Positions 46,401 through 54,857 of a stretch of 64,000 bases of DNA are shown piece after piece (position 1 is the first letter of the stretch; every line of letters begins with the position of its first letter). A program made the translations under genes and the position numbers. The DNA comes from Rhodopseudomonas palustris (lineage in GTDB: Bacteria; Pseudomonadota; Alphaproteobacteria; Rhizobiales; Xanthobacteraceae): contig NZ_QKQS01000003.1 in the NCBI RefSeq assembly GCF_003226555.1, positions 1 to 64,000 on the forward strand, read 5' to 3'. The notes beneath the pieces are model-generated. The model searched no databases, was not told where the DNA came from, and saw only the letters and a list, made by a program, of their open reading frames with translations.

Positions 46401-46546
46401 GGCCGCTCGGCATCACCATCATCGGCGGGCTGTTCGTGTCGCAGGTGCTGACGCTGTACACCACGCCGGTGATTTATCTGTTGATCGACCGGGTGCGGCA
46501 GCGGCGCTGGCGCCGCGGCGCACCCGCCGCCGTGCCGGCGGAGTAG
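43439..46546 (+). CDS. mdtC: RND efflux pump subunit, second of a tandem pair (MdtC-like)
   Basis: The 1035-residue RND protein is similar in layout to the preceding one: SAPFIRRPVGTTLLAIGLF at the start, fourth-span GFVVDDAIVMIENMYRN, and GIVKKNGIMMVDFALEAE near residue 930. The start codon overlaps the upstream stop by one base (TAATG), which implies fixed-ratio synthesis of both pumps. A glycine-rich insertion GGGGPGGGGANRG lies near residue 600 in the second periplasmic loop. It ends the four-gene efflux operon, eight bases before the DTW-domain gene. Confidence 0.92.
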   Translation: MASMSAPFIRRPVGTTLLAIGLFLVGLVAYAVLPVAALPNVDFPMIMVSASRPGAAPSVMASTVAAPLERRLGEIAGLDQITSTSSLGSTRIQLQFSIGRNVDSAARDVQAAINAAVSDLPTDLPTLPKFRKFNSAAAPVYILALTSKTMPASAIYDVADTVLAQRISQVPGVGDVTVSGADQPAVRIALNPVALSSAGISTDDVRTAIVNANPVGPVGAFDGPQLTETLSTNPQMRTAEQFRSIVIKSDANGTVRLSDVATVSDATRNARTIAWYNKQPAVIMQITKQGDANVIETIDRVKALLPELKRWIPAGVEISVLADRTGTIRASVDDMQWTLLATAVLVMVVVLLFLRRLTPTIAAGVSVPLALAGTCAGMWISGFSINNLSLMALAIAVGFVVDDAIVMIENMYRNLERGMAPLPAALEGARQIGFTVLSISLSLVAAFAPLIFMDGLIGRLLREFSLTLTFAIVVSTVVSLTVTPMICAHYIRAEAAPKQTWFDRLVEGALSRMVGFYAWSLRAVLGVPWLTVVVFIATIALTVTLYIKVPKGYFPIDDSGFVIGSTRASADISFQSMRKLQSELADIVMADPAVAGVGSVLGGGGPGGGGANRGTMFINLKPNAEREGITTQMVIDRLRRQLSRVAGIRLFMFAAQDLRGGGRSSESNYQYTLRSPDLDLLQRWAPIVAKRMQTVDGITDVTSDRDDGGLQLTLSIDRTMAARLGVKIQDIDNALNNAFSQRQIATIYTQRNQYQVVLEIDPAFQTDPTDLKRIYVDSSSGEQVPLSAVVRAERGLAALAVAHTQGVPSTTVSFNTLPDVPLQEATANIQRAVDELHMPEGIRGSFDGNAGDFRATSSKQPLLILAAFIAMYIVLGVLYESLAHPLTIISTLPSAGLGALLALLVTGTELTVIAFVGIIMLIGIVKKNGIMMVDFALEAERDRGLSSADAIFEACVVRFRPILMTTLAALFAAIPLVVAVGPGTELRRPLGITIIGGLFVSQVLTLYTTPVIYLLIDRVRQRRWRRGAPAAVPAE

Positions 46547-46553
46547 GAACCAA

Positions 46554-47285
46554 ATGACGACTGAACAAGAGACACATGCCGCAGAGCTCGGCGCGCCGGA
46601 GCCGGAATGCGCCCGCTGTGGCAAGGTGCTGCCGCTGTGCATCTGCGACACCGTCGAGCCGATCCCGAGCAAGATTCAGCTTCTCATTCTGCAGCATCCG
46701 CAGGAGCAGGACCGTGCGCTCGGCACCGCACGGCTGACCGCGCAGCATTTCAACAACGCCGTGGTGCGGATCGGTCTGTCGTGGCCGAGCCTGTCCAAGG
46801 CGCTCGGCCGGCCCGTGCATGATCCGTCACGCTGGGCGGTGCTGTATCTCGGTTCGGCCCGCGCTGCCGAATTGGCGGAGGGGCGCGACATTCTGGCGGT
46901 CGACGCCAAGGGGCAGCCCGAGCCTTATCAGGACATGATCCTCGACGAGATCGAGGGCGTGGTGCTGCTCGACGGCACCTGGAGTCAGGCCAAGGCGCTG
47001 TGGTGGCGCAACGCCTGGATGCTGAAGTGTCAGCGGGTGATTCTCGACCCCGCGGCGCCGTCGCGCTACGGCCGCCTCCGCAAGGAGCCGCGCCGCGACG
47101 GGCTGTCGACGCTGGAAGCCGCCGCCATGCTGCTGTCGCGGCTGGAGCACCGCCGCGAGATCGAGACCGTGCTGCTGTCCGCGTTCGACCGGATGCTGGC
47201 GCGGTTCAAGCAGGTGCAGGCCGAGCGGCCCGATCTCGCCCCGAAGCCGAAGAAGCGCGACTGGCGGCGCAAGAAGCGCGGGTGA
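46554..47285 (+). CDS. DTW-domain protein (tRNA-uridine aminocarboxypropyltransferase)
   Basis: The 243-residue protein opens with a zinc-binding pattern CARCGKVLPLCIC (about 19-31), then LLILQHPQEQDRALGTA and the family motif DGTWSQAKAL (D-G-T-W in place of the commonest D-x-T-W spacing). It ends with a basic tail (KPKKRDWRRKKRG) fitting RNA contact. Family members such as TapT add the aminocarboxypropyl group of SAM to U47 in the variable loop of tRNA (acp3U). It begins eight bases after the pump gene, so it may be cotranscribed, with no evident functional link. Confidence 0.85.
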   Translation: MTTEQETHAAELGAPEPECARCGKVLPLCICDTVEPIPSKIQLLILQHPQEQDRALGTARLTAQHFNNAVVRIGLSWPSLSKALGRPVHDPSRWAVLYLGSARAAELAEGRDILAVDAKGQPEPYQDMILDEIEGVVLLDGTWSQAKALWWRNAWMLKCQRVILDPAAPSRYGRLRKEPRRDGLSTLEAAAMLLSRLEHRREIETVLLSAFDRMLARFKQVQAERPDLAPKPKKRDWRRKKRG

Positions 47286-47378
47286 GGGCGACTCTCGCGG
47301 CGGGGGGAGGAGGATCTTCTCAGGTCTCGATCGGTTGTCCGATGCGTCGCCGACCTTAGCCGGCGCGGGGGCCCCGCG

Positions 47379-48158
47379 GTGAAGATCGCCACCTTCAACA
47401 TCAACGACGTCAATAAGCGGCTGCCGGTCCTGCTCGGCTGGCTGCGGGCGGCGAAGCCGGACGTGGTCTGCCTGCAGGAGTTGAAGGCGACTCAGACCGA
47501 GTTTCCCGAGGTGGCGCTCCGCAAGGCCGGATATTCGGCGGCCTGGGTCGGGCAGAAGAGTTGGAACGGCGTGGCGATCCTGGCGCGGGGCAAGGCCCGG
47601 ATCGTGGTCACCCGGACCAGGCTGCCCGGCGATCCGAAGGACAGTCAGAGCCGCTATATCGAGGCCGCCGTCGCCGGGATGATCGTCGGCAGTCTGTATG
47701 CACCGAACGGCAACCCGCAGCCGGGTCCGAAATTCGACTACAAGCTGGCTTGGTTGAAGCGACTCAACCGCCACGCCGCTACGTTGCTCAAGAGCGGCGC
47801 GCCGGTGGTGCTGGCCGGCGACTTCAACGTGGCGCCGACTCCGGACGACATCTATCCGACGCGGTCCTGGGACAAGGACGCGCTGGTGCAGCCGGCGCCC
47901 CGTGCGCTCTACGCCAAGCTGCTGAAGCAGGGGTGGAGCGACGCGCTGCGCGCGCTGCATCCCACTGGCGCGCCCTATACGTTCTGGTCGTATTGGCGAA
48001 ACCGGTTCGAGCGCGACGCCGGGCTGCGGATCGATCATCTGCTGCTCGCCCCCACGCTGGCAAACCACCTCATCCGGGGCGGTGTCGACCGCGACGTTCG
48101 GGGCGGGCCGGGCGCGAGCGATCATGCTCCGGCCTGGATCGTGCTGCGCAAGCCTTGA
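47379..48158 (+). CDS. xthA: Exodeoxyribonuclease III
   Basis: The 259-residue endonuclease/exonuclease/phosphatase-fold enzyme cuts DNA at abasic sites and trims 3' ends in base-excision repair. Motifs seen are IATFNINDVNKRLP (Asn metal or substrate contact), VVCLQELKA (metal-binding Glu), NGVAILAR, VVLAGDFNVAP (catalytic Asp/Asn) and GASDHAPAWI (catalytic Asp/His). The start is GTG at 47379, as the ATG-less N-terminus reads MKIATFNI. The length is near the family norm of about 260. Confidence 0.93.
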   Translation: MKIATFNINDVNKRLPVLLGWLRAAKPDVVCLQELKATQTEFPEVALRKAGYSAAWVGQKSWNGVAILARGKARIVVTRTRLPGDPKDSQSRYIEAAVAGMIVGSLYAPNGNPQPGPKFDYKLAWLKRLNRHAATLLKSGAPVVLAGDFNVAPTPDDIYPTRSWDKDALVQPAPRALYAKLLKQGWSDALRALHPTGAPYTFWSYWRNRFERDAGLRIDHLLLAPTLANHLIRGGVDRDVRGGPGASDHAPAWIVLRKP

Positions 48159-48244
48159 CCCGACCCGGGCCGATCCGCGCTCGAGCGAGCGGTGTCTCGG
48201 TTGTTGCCTCGCCGACGGATCGCCTATAGAAGGTCGCCGTGTGG

Positions 48245-48318
48245 GGCCACGTGGCGGAGTGGTTACGCAACGGTCTGCAAAACCGTGTACACCAGTTCAA
48301 TTCTGGTCGTGGCCTCCA
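48245..48318 (+). tRNA. tRNA-Cys (anticodon GCA)
   Basis: A 74-base cloverleaf with encoded CCA. The acceptor GGCCACG pairs with CGTGGCC, the discriminator is T as expected for Cys, and the anticodon loop is CTGCAAA. The T arm CCAGTTCAATTCTGG carries TTCAATT rather than the usual TTCGAAT or TTCGANT, a minor variant. Confidence 0.95.
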
Positions 48319-48700
48319 CTTTCAATTCCAACGTGTTACTGCATTTCCTTGGCTCGCTGCGCGAGCCTGCTGCCGCGCGCCGCTGGCCTGCCTTCGGCTT
48401 GGCGATGCAGCCTTCGCCCGCGGGCAGCGAGCCCCGCAGCCGAGTGGTCGTGACGCGCCGCTTCTCTGCAAGCTCTTCGCAACCTCGAATCGGTGCGGCT
48501 ACGTCGACGGCAGTCTGATCCGCCGCGGTCGGCGCAGATCGACGTCGTGGCGCCGTCGGACGGGAATAGCGGCACCGCATCTCAGATTTGGCGGTCTTGA
48601 ACATTCAGAAGCAGTCGCGCAAGGAGGGGAAACACCAGGGGACGATGGCGATGCCGGATCGCGACTGCAGGGGCCGGAACGGCACGAGGACGACGGCCTG
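48319..48700. other. Intergenic region before the algI-like gene
   Basis: About 380 bases. Frames are open through it in several registers because of high GC, but none looks like protein. The last part (aaggaggggaaacacc, about 48620-48635) is purine-rich but too far from the start at 48701 to be its ribosome site. No RNA gene is recognised. Confidence 0.35.
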
Positions 48701-50170
48701 ATGCTGTTCAGTTCGCCGGTCTTCCTGTTCCTGTTCATGCCGCTGCTGCTCCTGGTCTACTGGAGCGTACCGCGGCCATTTCGCAACAGCGTGCTGCTGG
48801 TCGCCAGCCTGGTGTTCTACGCTTGGGGCGAGCGGTTCTTCGCCCTGGTGATGCTCGGGTCGATTTTCGGCAACTGGCTGCTTGGGCTGGCGCTCGATGC
48901 CATATCGGATCCATGGCGGCGCAAGCTCGTGGTGGCTGCCGCGGTGGTGCTGAACATCGGTCTGCTCGCGGTATTCAAGTACTCAGAATTCCTGATCGCC
49001 AACCTCAACGCGCTGCTGGAGACGGTGGGAATCGCTCCCGTCACCGTGGTGGCGCCGCATCTGCCGCTCGGGATTTCGTTCTTCACCTTCCACGCGCTGT
49101 CTTACGTGATCGACGTCTATCGCGGCGCCGCCCGGGCGCAGCGCCGGCCGGTCGACTTTGCCCTCTACATTGCATTCTTTCCGCAACTGATCGCCGGCCC
49201 GATCATCCGCTACCACGACATCTCCGATCAGCTCCGGCGCCGGCCGGTGACGCTCGAACTGGCGGCGTCCGGGATCGAGCGGTTCCTCGCCGGTTTCGGC
49301 AAGAAGATGCTGCTGGCCAATCCGCTTGGAGAAGTCGCCGATCGGATCTTCGCGCTGCCGGCCGCCGAGCTCAGCCCGGGCGCGGCCTGGCTCGGACTGG
49401 TCTGCTACACTTTGCAGATCTATCTCGACTTCTCGGCCTATTCGGATATGGCGATCGGGCTGGCGCGGCTGTTCGGGTTCACCTTCCTGGAGAACTTCAA
49501 CTATCCGTATCTGTCGCAGTCGCTGCAGGAGTTCTGGCGACGCTGGCACATCTCACTGTCGAACTGGCTGCGCGACTATCTGTACATCCCGCTCGGCGGC
49601 AATCGCGTCCCGCCGTGGCGGGTGTATTTCAATTTGGCCACGGTGTTCCTGCTGTGTGGTCTCTGGCACGGCGCCAACTGGACGTTCGTAGTGTGGGGCT
49701 TGATCCACGGCCTGTTCCTGATCTTCGAACGGCTCGGATTGGCATCAATGCTGGCGCGCATGCCGCGGCCGGTGCGGCATCTCTACACGCTGGCGGTAGT
49801 GTCGTTGGCGTGGGTGTTCTTCCGCGCCGCGGACCTATCGCACGCGATCATCTATTTGAAGGCAATGGTCGGCTTCGGCGCCGGATGGTCGCTGGATTTC
49901 CTCGGCAACCTCGATCCGCTGGTCGTCATCTGCCTGGTGATGGGAAGCCTCGCGAGCGCTGCGGCGTTCAGCCCGCTGACGGCAGATTGGCGATTGCGCC
50001 GCGACCAGAGCCAGGGACGGGTGCATTCCGACGTTCGCACCTTGCAGATCGGCCAGGATGGCACTGTGATGATGGCCGGCAGGCTGATTGTGCTGCTGAC
50101 GATCGGTCTGCTCGCCGCCAGTCAGGTCGCGGCCGGGACCTACAATCCCTTCATCTATTTCCGGTTCTAG
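48701..50170 (+). CDS. MBOAT O-acyltransferase, AlgI-like
   Basis: The 489-residue protein has about 11 spans and is a membrane-bound O-acyltransferase. The N-terminus MLFSSPVFLFLFMPLLLL is typical of AlgI/PatA/DltB relatives. Family landmarks are YLDFSAYSDMAIGLARLFGF, the EFWRRWHISLSNWLRDYLYI block and the active-site histidine His323 in LWHGANW. It should pass acetyl groups across the membrane to a periplasmic partner, here the AlgJ/AlgX-like protein of the next gene (2 bases downstream). No alginate or other polymer synthase is nearby, so the acceptor polymer is unknown. Confidence 0.88.
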   Translation: MLFSSPVFLFLFMPLLLLVYWSVPRPFRNSVLLVASLVFYAWGERFFALVMLGSIFGNWLLGLALDAISDPWRRKLVVAAAVVLNIGLLAVFKYSEFLIANLNALLETVGIAPVTVVAPHLPLGISFFTFHALSYVIDVYRGAARAQRRPVDFALYIAFFPQLIAGPIIRYHDISDQLRRRPVTLELAASGIERFLAGFGKKMLLANPLGEVADRIFALPAAELSPGAAWLGLVCYTLQIYLDFSAYSDMAIGLARLFGFTFLENFNYPYLSQSLQEFWRRWHISLSNWLRDYLYIPLGGNRVPPWRVYFNLATVFLLCGLWHGANWTFVVWGLIHGLFLIFERLGLASMLARMPRPVRHLYTLAVVSLAWVFFRAADLSHAIIYLKAMVGFGAGWSLDFLGNLDPLVVICLVMGSLASAAAFSPLTADWRLRRDQSQGRVHSDVRTLQIGQDGTVMMAGRLIVLLTIGLLAASQVAAGTYNPFIYFRF

Positions 50171-50172
50171 CT

Positions 50173-51306
50173 ATGCAGCGACCTCCATTCAGCGCACGCC
50201 TCTACAGTGGTGCCCTGGTCGGGCTGGTGATGGCGTTTTCGTTCGCGTCGCTGATCGCGATGGTGTTCAAGCACGCCGAGATCTCTATCGGCGAGAACCG
50301 CGCCCTGACGCAGCTTCCGGGATGGCCGCGCACGGCTGCGGAATGGGACAGCTTTCCGGAGCGGTTCGACGCTTATTTCAACGACAATTTTGGACTTCGG
50401 AAGCTGCTGCTGCGGCTGAATTCGAACTTCACCACGGTGATGCTGGGGCGCTCGCCGTCGGACAAGGTGGTGTTTGGCAAGGACGACTGGCTGTTCTATG
50501 CCGGGGACAATTCGATCGAGCTGTACCGCAATCAGCGGCCGCTCAGTTCGCTGCAGCTCGACAATACGCGAAAGGCGCTGCAGCGCCGAATGCAGCCGCT
50601 TGCCGCGGCGGGCCGGCCTTATCTGTTCGTGGTGGTGCCGGACAAGCACACGATCTACCCCGAAGAGATGCCGACCTATATGTCGCGGCGCGATCCGCCG
50701 TCGCAACTCGATCAGGTGGTGGCGATGGCCGGAAAGGAGCATCTGCCTGTGCTCGATCTGCGCGCGACGCTGCGGCAGGGCAAGGCGGACGGGCAGGTCT
50801 ACTTCAAGGACGACTCGCACTGGACCGATTGGGGCGCGTATCTCGGCTATCGCAGCATCATGGCAGCGCTGTCGCTGCCCAATCTGCCGGTGATCGATCT
50901 CGATGCTACGCGGTTTTCTGTCGCCTCAGAGCATGCGGGCGATCTCGCCGGCATGGCGGGACTGACGCGGCGGGAGGTGACACGGACGTCGGCGCCGGTG
51001 CCCGATCGCTGCGCCTTTACGGCTACGACGTATCAGCCAGCCGGCGACGACATCTCGGTCGGACGGACGTTCTGTCCGCAGGCCAGATACAAGATCATGT
51101 TCATCGGCGACTCTTTCACCGAAGGATTGGTCAAATACCTGTCGCGCAGTTTTGGTGAGGTGGTCTATGTCGCCCGGTCCGGCTTCAAGCCGTCACGCGA
51201 AATCGCACCGCTGATCGAACGTGAGAGGCCGGATCTGGCGATCGAAGAGCTGGCGGAACGGCACCTGGATTCGCTGGCCGACACGGTCGCGCAGGACGAT
51301 CGCTAG
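50173..51306 (+). CDS. AlgJ/AlgX-like SGNH-type O-acetyltransferase
   Basis: The 377-residue protein has an N-terminal signal anchor (about 9-32, SGALVGLVMAFSFASLIAMV) and a periplasmic catalytic domain. It has the SGNH-like residues of the AlgJ/AlgX group: FKDDSHWTDWGAY (Asp-x-x-His) and MFIGDSFTEGL (nucleophile Ser). Its WLFYAGDNSIELYR segment near residue 105 is also typical. With the AlgI-like gene just upstream it forms a two-gene O-acetylation unit. The start ATG lies two bases after the upstream stop. Confidence 0.85.
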   Translation: MQRPPFSARLYSGALVGLVMAFSFASLIAMVFKHAEISIGENRALTQLPGWPRTAAEWDSFPERFDAYFNDNFGLRKLLLRLNSNFTTVMLGRSPSDKVVFGKDDWLFYAGDNSIELYRNQRPLSSLQLDNTRKALQRRMQPLAAAGRPYLFVVVPDKHTIYPEEMPTYMSRRDPPSQLDQVVAMAGKEHLPVLDLRATLRQGKADGQVYFKDDSHWTDWGAYLGYRSIMAALSLPNLPVIDLDATRFSVASEHAGDLAGMAGLTRREVTRTSAPVPDRCAFTATTYQPAGDDISVGRTFCPQARYKIMFIGDSFTEGLVKYLSRSFGEVVYVARSGFKPSREIAPLIERERPDLAIEELAERHLDSLADTVAQDDR

Positions 51307-51325
51307 GCTGGCAGAAGAGCCGTGA

Positions 51326-51502
51326 TCAGCAGGAGGCGTACCAATCGGTCGGGAACGGCAGTAGCGGCCATTCGACCGAATTGTCATTCGCGGCGCGGCG
51401 CATCGTCGCCACCATGTTGGGGCGCACGACGTTGTCCTGCGTGGTTTCCGCCACGGCGTCGCTGATCGACTCCAGCAGCAGATTGTATTCGGCTTCGCTC
51501 AT
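51326..51502 (-). CDS. Small hypothetical protein, 58 residues
   Basis: A short minus-strand gene reading MSEAEYNLLLESISDAVAET to the C-terminus LPFPTDWYASC. The ribosome site GGGGAG sits 7 bases before the ATG, which supports translation. The protein is acidic at the N-terminus (likely one helix), contains RRAANDNSVEWP, and has no signal or membrane segment. I recognise no family. It is convergent with the AlgJ-like gene. Confidence 0.6.
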   Translation of the reverse strand: MSEAEYNLLLESISDAVAETTQDNVVRPNMVATMRRAANDNSVEWPLLPFPTDWYASC

Positions 51503-51631
51503 GGTTCGGCTCCCCTGTCCGAACCGGAGTGTGGCAAAAACTGTTGTGAGGCCTGTTGCGAGGATCGTTCGAATTTTATCGATCGGCTGTTTCTTGCGTG
51601 GCGTTCCAAATCCAAGCGGCGGTTTCTCACG

Positions 51632-51663
51632 AAAAAAGCCGCCCCCGGGCAGGAGGCGGCTTT
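51632..51663 (-). terminator. Rho-independent terminator
   Basis: The stem aaagccgcc (51635-51643) and ggcggcttt (51655-51663) has an 11-base loop. Read on the minus strand, the hairpin is followed by a run of six T (plus-strand aaaaaa at 51632-51637), right after the glycine-zipper gene stop at 51687. Confidence 0.8.
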
Positions 51664-51686
51664 GCTCGTAGCTTCAGTTCAGCGGC

Positions 51687-52076
51687 TTATTGGCAAAGAT
51701 GCATGCGGCCGTCTTCACCGCGGAACGTCGTGCCGGGAAGGCAGACGAAGCCGTTGCGCGCGGCATAGCTGCGCATGTCATAGTCGCCCTGATAGCCGGC
51801 CTGGAACGGAGCGGTGGCGATCGCACCGGCCGCTCCAATCGCGCCGCCGACCACACCTGCGGCGACCTGACCCGGCCAGAACGCGTTGCTGTCACGCCAA
51901 TTGCGGTTCTGCGACCACCGGTCATGATAGCCGCGGTTCTGATAGGCTTGGTGGCGCTGCATTTCCGTACCGTAGCTCTGGCCGCGGTGCTGCATCGGCT
52001 GCTGCGCCGATGCGGCGGTCGTCAGGGCCACAGCGCCCGCGAACACAGCGGCTGCAAACGTTGTCGATTTGAACAT
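51687..52076 (-). CDS. Exported glycine-zipper-like protein
   Basis: The 129-residue protein has a signal peptide (MFKSTTFAAAVFAGAVALTT, cleavage ASA-QQ), a Gln/His/Arg/Tyr-rich segment (about 26-65), a glycine-zipper-like hydrophobic stretch (AAGVVGGAIGAAGAIATAPF, about 72-91) and a C-terminal part with two cysteines (FVCLPGTTF, MHLCQ). The start was chosen for the signal peptide and a GGAG ribosome site. Proteins of this shape are common and unstudied in this family of bacteria; an envelope location is likely. A clean terminator follows. Confidence 0.7.
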   Translation of the reverse strand: MFKSTTFAAAVFAGAVALTTAASAQQPMQHRGQSYGTEMQRHQAYQNRGYHDRWSQNRNWRDSNAFWPGQVAAGVVGGAIGAAGAIATAPFQAGYQGDYDMRSYAARNGFVCLPGTTFRGEDGRMHLCQ

Positions 52077-52250
52077 CTTGGGCTCCTTCGTTGGATCGCG
52101 TGGGCGCAACGTGCACCAGCGCGAGAACGTTCCAGGGAAGGGGCCGAGGCGGGTCACACCGGCGTGAGAGCCGGCTCGCAAACGAACGAGGCGCTGCGAC
52201 CAAGTATCGGTCGAGCGCAGCGAATCTTGCAACGATGGTGGTAAATAAAA

Positions 52251-52325
52251 TGGCTCCCCGGGCCGGATTCGAACCAGCGACCAACCGGTTAACAGCCGGT
52301 TGCTCTACCACTGAGCTACCAGGGA
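52251..52325 (-). tRNA. tRNA-Asn (anticodon GTT)
   Basis: The minus strand gives a 75-base cloverleaf with encoded CCA. The acceptor TCCCTGG pairs with CCGGGGA (one G-T pair), the discriminator is G, the anticodon loop is CTGTTAA in the stem ACCGG/CCGGT, and the T arm includes GGTTCGAATCC. Confidence 0.95.
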
Positions 52326-52577
52326 ACAGCGAAGCAATGCTTCGCGGGCAGCGTATAACAAAGCCGTTCAGCGTTGGAAAGCAGAAATCGGTCGATCGAC
52401 ACCGGCCGTTTCCGCCGCAACGCTTGCGGCGAGCCGTCGTCACGGCGACCGCTATGTAGGGGATGATTTGCGCCGCGTGAAGCCCCCTTCGTACCAAATC
52501 TGTTGAGTGCGGCGACATGTTGCGTTTTCATTGGCGTTGCAGCATGGATGGCGCGGGTTTCATCGCAGGGGATCGGG

Positions 52578-53243
52578 ATGTTGGAATTCGAGCGCGCGCG
52601 GCAGAACATGGTCGATTGCCAAATCCGGCCCTCTAGCGTGACGGATTGGCGAATCATCGATGCGATGCGGATGTTGCCGCGTGAGGCATTCCTGCCCGAA
52701 TCGAAACGGGAGCTGGCGTATCTCGATCTCGATCTGGAGATCGACGGCGGCGACGGGCGCAAGCACTTCCTGCTGAACCCGATCATGACCGCGCGGATGA
52801 TTCAGGCTGCCGAGCTCGCGCGGGAAGATCGCGTTCTCGTGGTCGGCTGCCCGACCGGTTACGTCGCGGCGATCGTGTCCAAGCTCACGGACCGGGTCGC
52901 AACCACTATCGACGACAAGGGATTGGCGCAGAGCATGCAGTCGACCCTGGCTGCGCTCGGCCTCACCAACGTCAATGTCCGCGTTGCCGAAGCGTCCAGA
53001 GGTGATGCCAACGACGCGCCTTTCGACGCCATCCTGCTGTGCGGTGGAACCGAGATCGAGCCGAGTGCGCTGTACGATCAGCTCAAGCTCGGCGGCAGGC
53101 TCGTCGGCGCTTTTGCGGACGGAAAACCTCAGCGGGTTACCGTTGTGACAAGGTCAGAAGGGGACTTCGGCGCCCGTGTTCTGTTCGATGCATCGGTGCC
53201 AATCCTGCCCGGCATGGAGCGGCCCGCGGCCTTCGTGTTCTGA
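52578..53243 (+). CDS. Protein-L-isoaspartate O-methyltransferase family protein
   Basis: The 221-residue SAM-dependent methyltransferase fold begins MLEFERARQNMVDCQIRPSS, the alphaproteobacterial version of the PCMT family, with VTDWRIIDAMRMLPREAFLP (about 21-40). The SAM-binding loop reads VLVVGCPTGYVAAIVSKL, where the standard G-x-G-x-G is altered to G-C-P-T-G, so activity on isoaspartyl residues is not certain. This gene usually lies just upstream of tolC in relatives, as here, perhaps with a shared promoter. The start at 52578 follows GGGGATCGGG. Confidence 0.85.
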   Translation: MLEFERARQNMVDCQIRPSSVTDWRIIDAMRMLPREAFLPESKRELAYLDLDLEIDGGDGRKHFLLNPIMTARMIQAAELAREDRVLVVGCPTGYVAAIVSKLTDRVATTIDDKGLAQSMQSTLAALGLTNVNVRVAEASRGDANDAPFDAILLCGGTEIEPSALYDQLKLGGRLVGAFADGKPQRVTVVTRSEGDFGARVLFDASVPILPGMERPAAFVF

Positions 53244-53451
53244 CCGGAACTGATCAAATTCTACTGAAGAATCATACCTGTGGCGCGAATGCCCCAGCTC
53301 GGAAGTTTTGCTTCGCTGGTGTTCCGAGGGGTTTCTTATGTCGCTGCCGTGGCTTATGGTGAGGATAGACTTACCGGTTTTCGGCGCTGGCCTGGGTGCG
53401 AGGCGGCTTCGGTCCCGGTGTGGGGAAAAGTGTAGGATTGGATTGCCAGGC

Positions 53452-54843
53452 ATGGATGGGTTCAAGCGAGTCTCCGGCTTTGTCGTTGCCGGCGTCCTTT
53501 TGGTGTGCGCACCTCACACGTCGGCGAGCGCCGAGACCATCGAGGCTGCTCTGATCCGCGCCTATCAGAACAATCCCCAGCTCAACGCGCAACGCGCTTC
53601 GGTCCGCGCTACCGACGAATCAGTGCCGCAGGCGCTGTCCGGCTATCGCCCGAAGGTCGCCGTCACGGCGTCGGGCGGCTATCAATACACCGATGCGATT
53701 TCGAGCATCGCTGGCAACCAATTCCATCTGGCCGGCACGCAGATCCCGCGATCGGTGGGCGTGACCGCTTCACAGACGCTGTTCAATGGCAATCAGACGG
53801 CGAACCGCACGCGTGCCGCCGAGAGTCAGGTGTCTGCTGCGCGCGAAGGGCTGCGGGTGCTGGAGCAGTCGGTGATGCTGTCTGCTGCCACCATTTACAT
53901 GGACTATCTGCGGGATTCGGCGACCCTCGAGGTTCAGCGAACCAACGTGCGGGTTCTCGAGCAGACGCTGCGGCAGACCAACGATCGTTTCAATGTCGGC
54001 GAGGTGACCCGCACCGACGTGGCGCAGTCGCAAGCACAGCTCGCCGCCGGCAATACCCAGCAGCTCGCCGCCGAATCGACGCTCACCACCACACGGTCGA
54101 ATTATCGACGCATCATCGGCAACGAACCCGGCAATCTCGCGCCCGGCTCGCCGGTCGATCGCTATCTGCCGAACAGCTTGGCGCAGGCGATCAATCTGGC
54201 GTTGGTCGAGAACCCGAACGTCACGGCGGCGATGTACGGCATCGACGTCAGCCATCTCAACGTGAAGATCAACGAGGGGGCGCTGTTCCCGACGCTGACG
54301 CTGCAGGCCAGCGCGCAGCAGTCCTGGGAGCCGTCGATCTCCTCGCCGCGGCAGTTCATCGCCTCCGGCGTGGCCCAGCTGTCGATTCCGATCTACCAGG
54401 GTGGCGGCGAATACGCGCTGATCCGGCAGTCGAAGGAAACTCTGGCGCAGCAGCGCCTCAACCTCGAACAGGTGCGCGACCAAACCCGCGCCAGCGTCGT
54501 GCAGGCCTGGGGCCAGTTGCAGGCTGCGAAGTCGCAGGTCTCCTCTGCACAATCGCAGGTGAAGGCCTCGGAGATCGCGCTCAACGGCGTCCGTGAAGAA
54601 GCCCGCGCCGGCCAGCGCACCACGCTCGACGTGTTGAACGCGCAGCAGGCCTTGGTGAATGCCCGCGTTGCGCTGGTGACGGCGCAGCACGACCGCGTGG
54701 TCGCGTCCTACGCAGTACTCAATGCGATCGGCCGGCTGTCGCCGCAGGTACTCGGTCTGAAGACCAACGTCTATGATCCCAGCGTTCACTATCATCAGGT
54801 GCGCGACAGCTGGGGTGGTGTGCGGACTCCGGACGGCCGTTGA
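53452..54843 (+). CDS. tolC: TolC-family outer-membrane channel protein
   Basis: The 463-residue protein has a signal peptide (about 1-27, ending SASA-ET) and no lipobox. Two efflux repeats are seen: the first starts ETIEAALIRAYQNNPQLNAQ, and the second (about 230-440) includes LAQAINLALVENPNVTAAMY and IPIYQGGGEYALIRQSKETL. Unlike the NodT-type channel of the RND operon, this is the TolC/type I secretion sort, serving export systems encoded elsewhere. The frame is open upstream to 53308; the inner ATG fits the signal peptide. A 24-base palindrome follows. Confidence 0.92.
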   Translation: MDGFKRVSGFVVAGVLLVCAPHTSASAETIEAALIRAYQNNPQLNAQRASVRATDESVPQALSGYRPKVAVTASGGYQYTDAISSIAGNQFHLAGTQIPRSVGVTASQTLFNGNQTANRTRAAESQVSAAREGLRVLEQSVMLSAATIYMDYLRDSATLEVQRTNVRVLEQTLRQTNDRFNVGEVTRTDVAQSQAQLAAGNTQQLAAESTLTTTRSNYRRIIGNEPGNLAPGSPVDRYLPNSLAQAINLALVENPNVTAAMYGIDVSHLNVKINEGALFPTLTLQASAQQSWEPSISSPRQFIASGVAQLSIPIYQGGGEYALIRQSKETLAQQRLNLEQVRDQTRASVVQAWGQLQAAKSQVSSAQSQVKASEIALNGVREEARAGQRTTLDVLNAQQALVNARVALVTAQHDRVVASYAVLNAIGRLSPQVLGLKTNVYDPSVHYHQVRDSWGGVRTPDGR

Positions 54844-54857
54844 CGGTCGGCTGAGGT

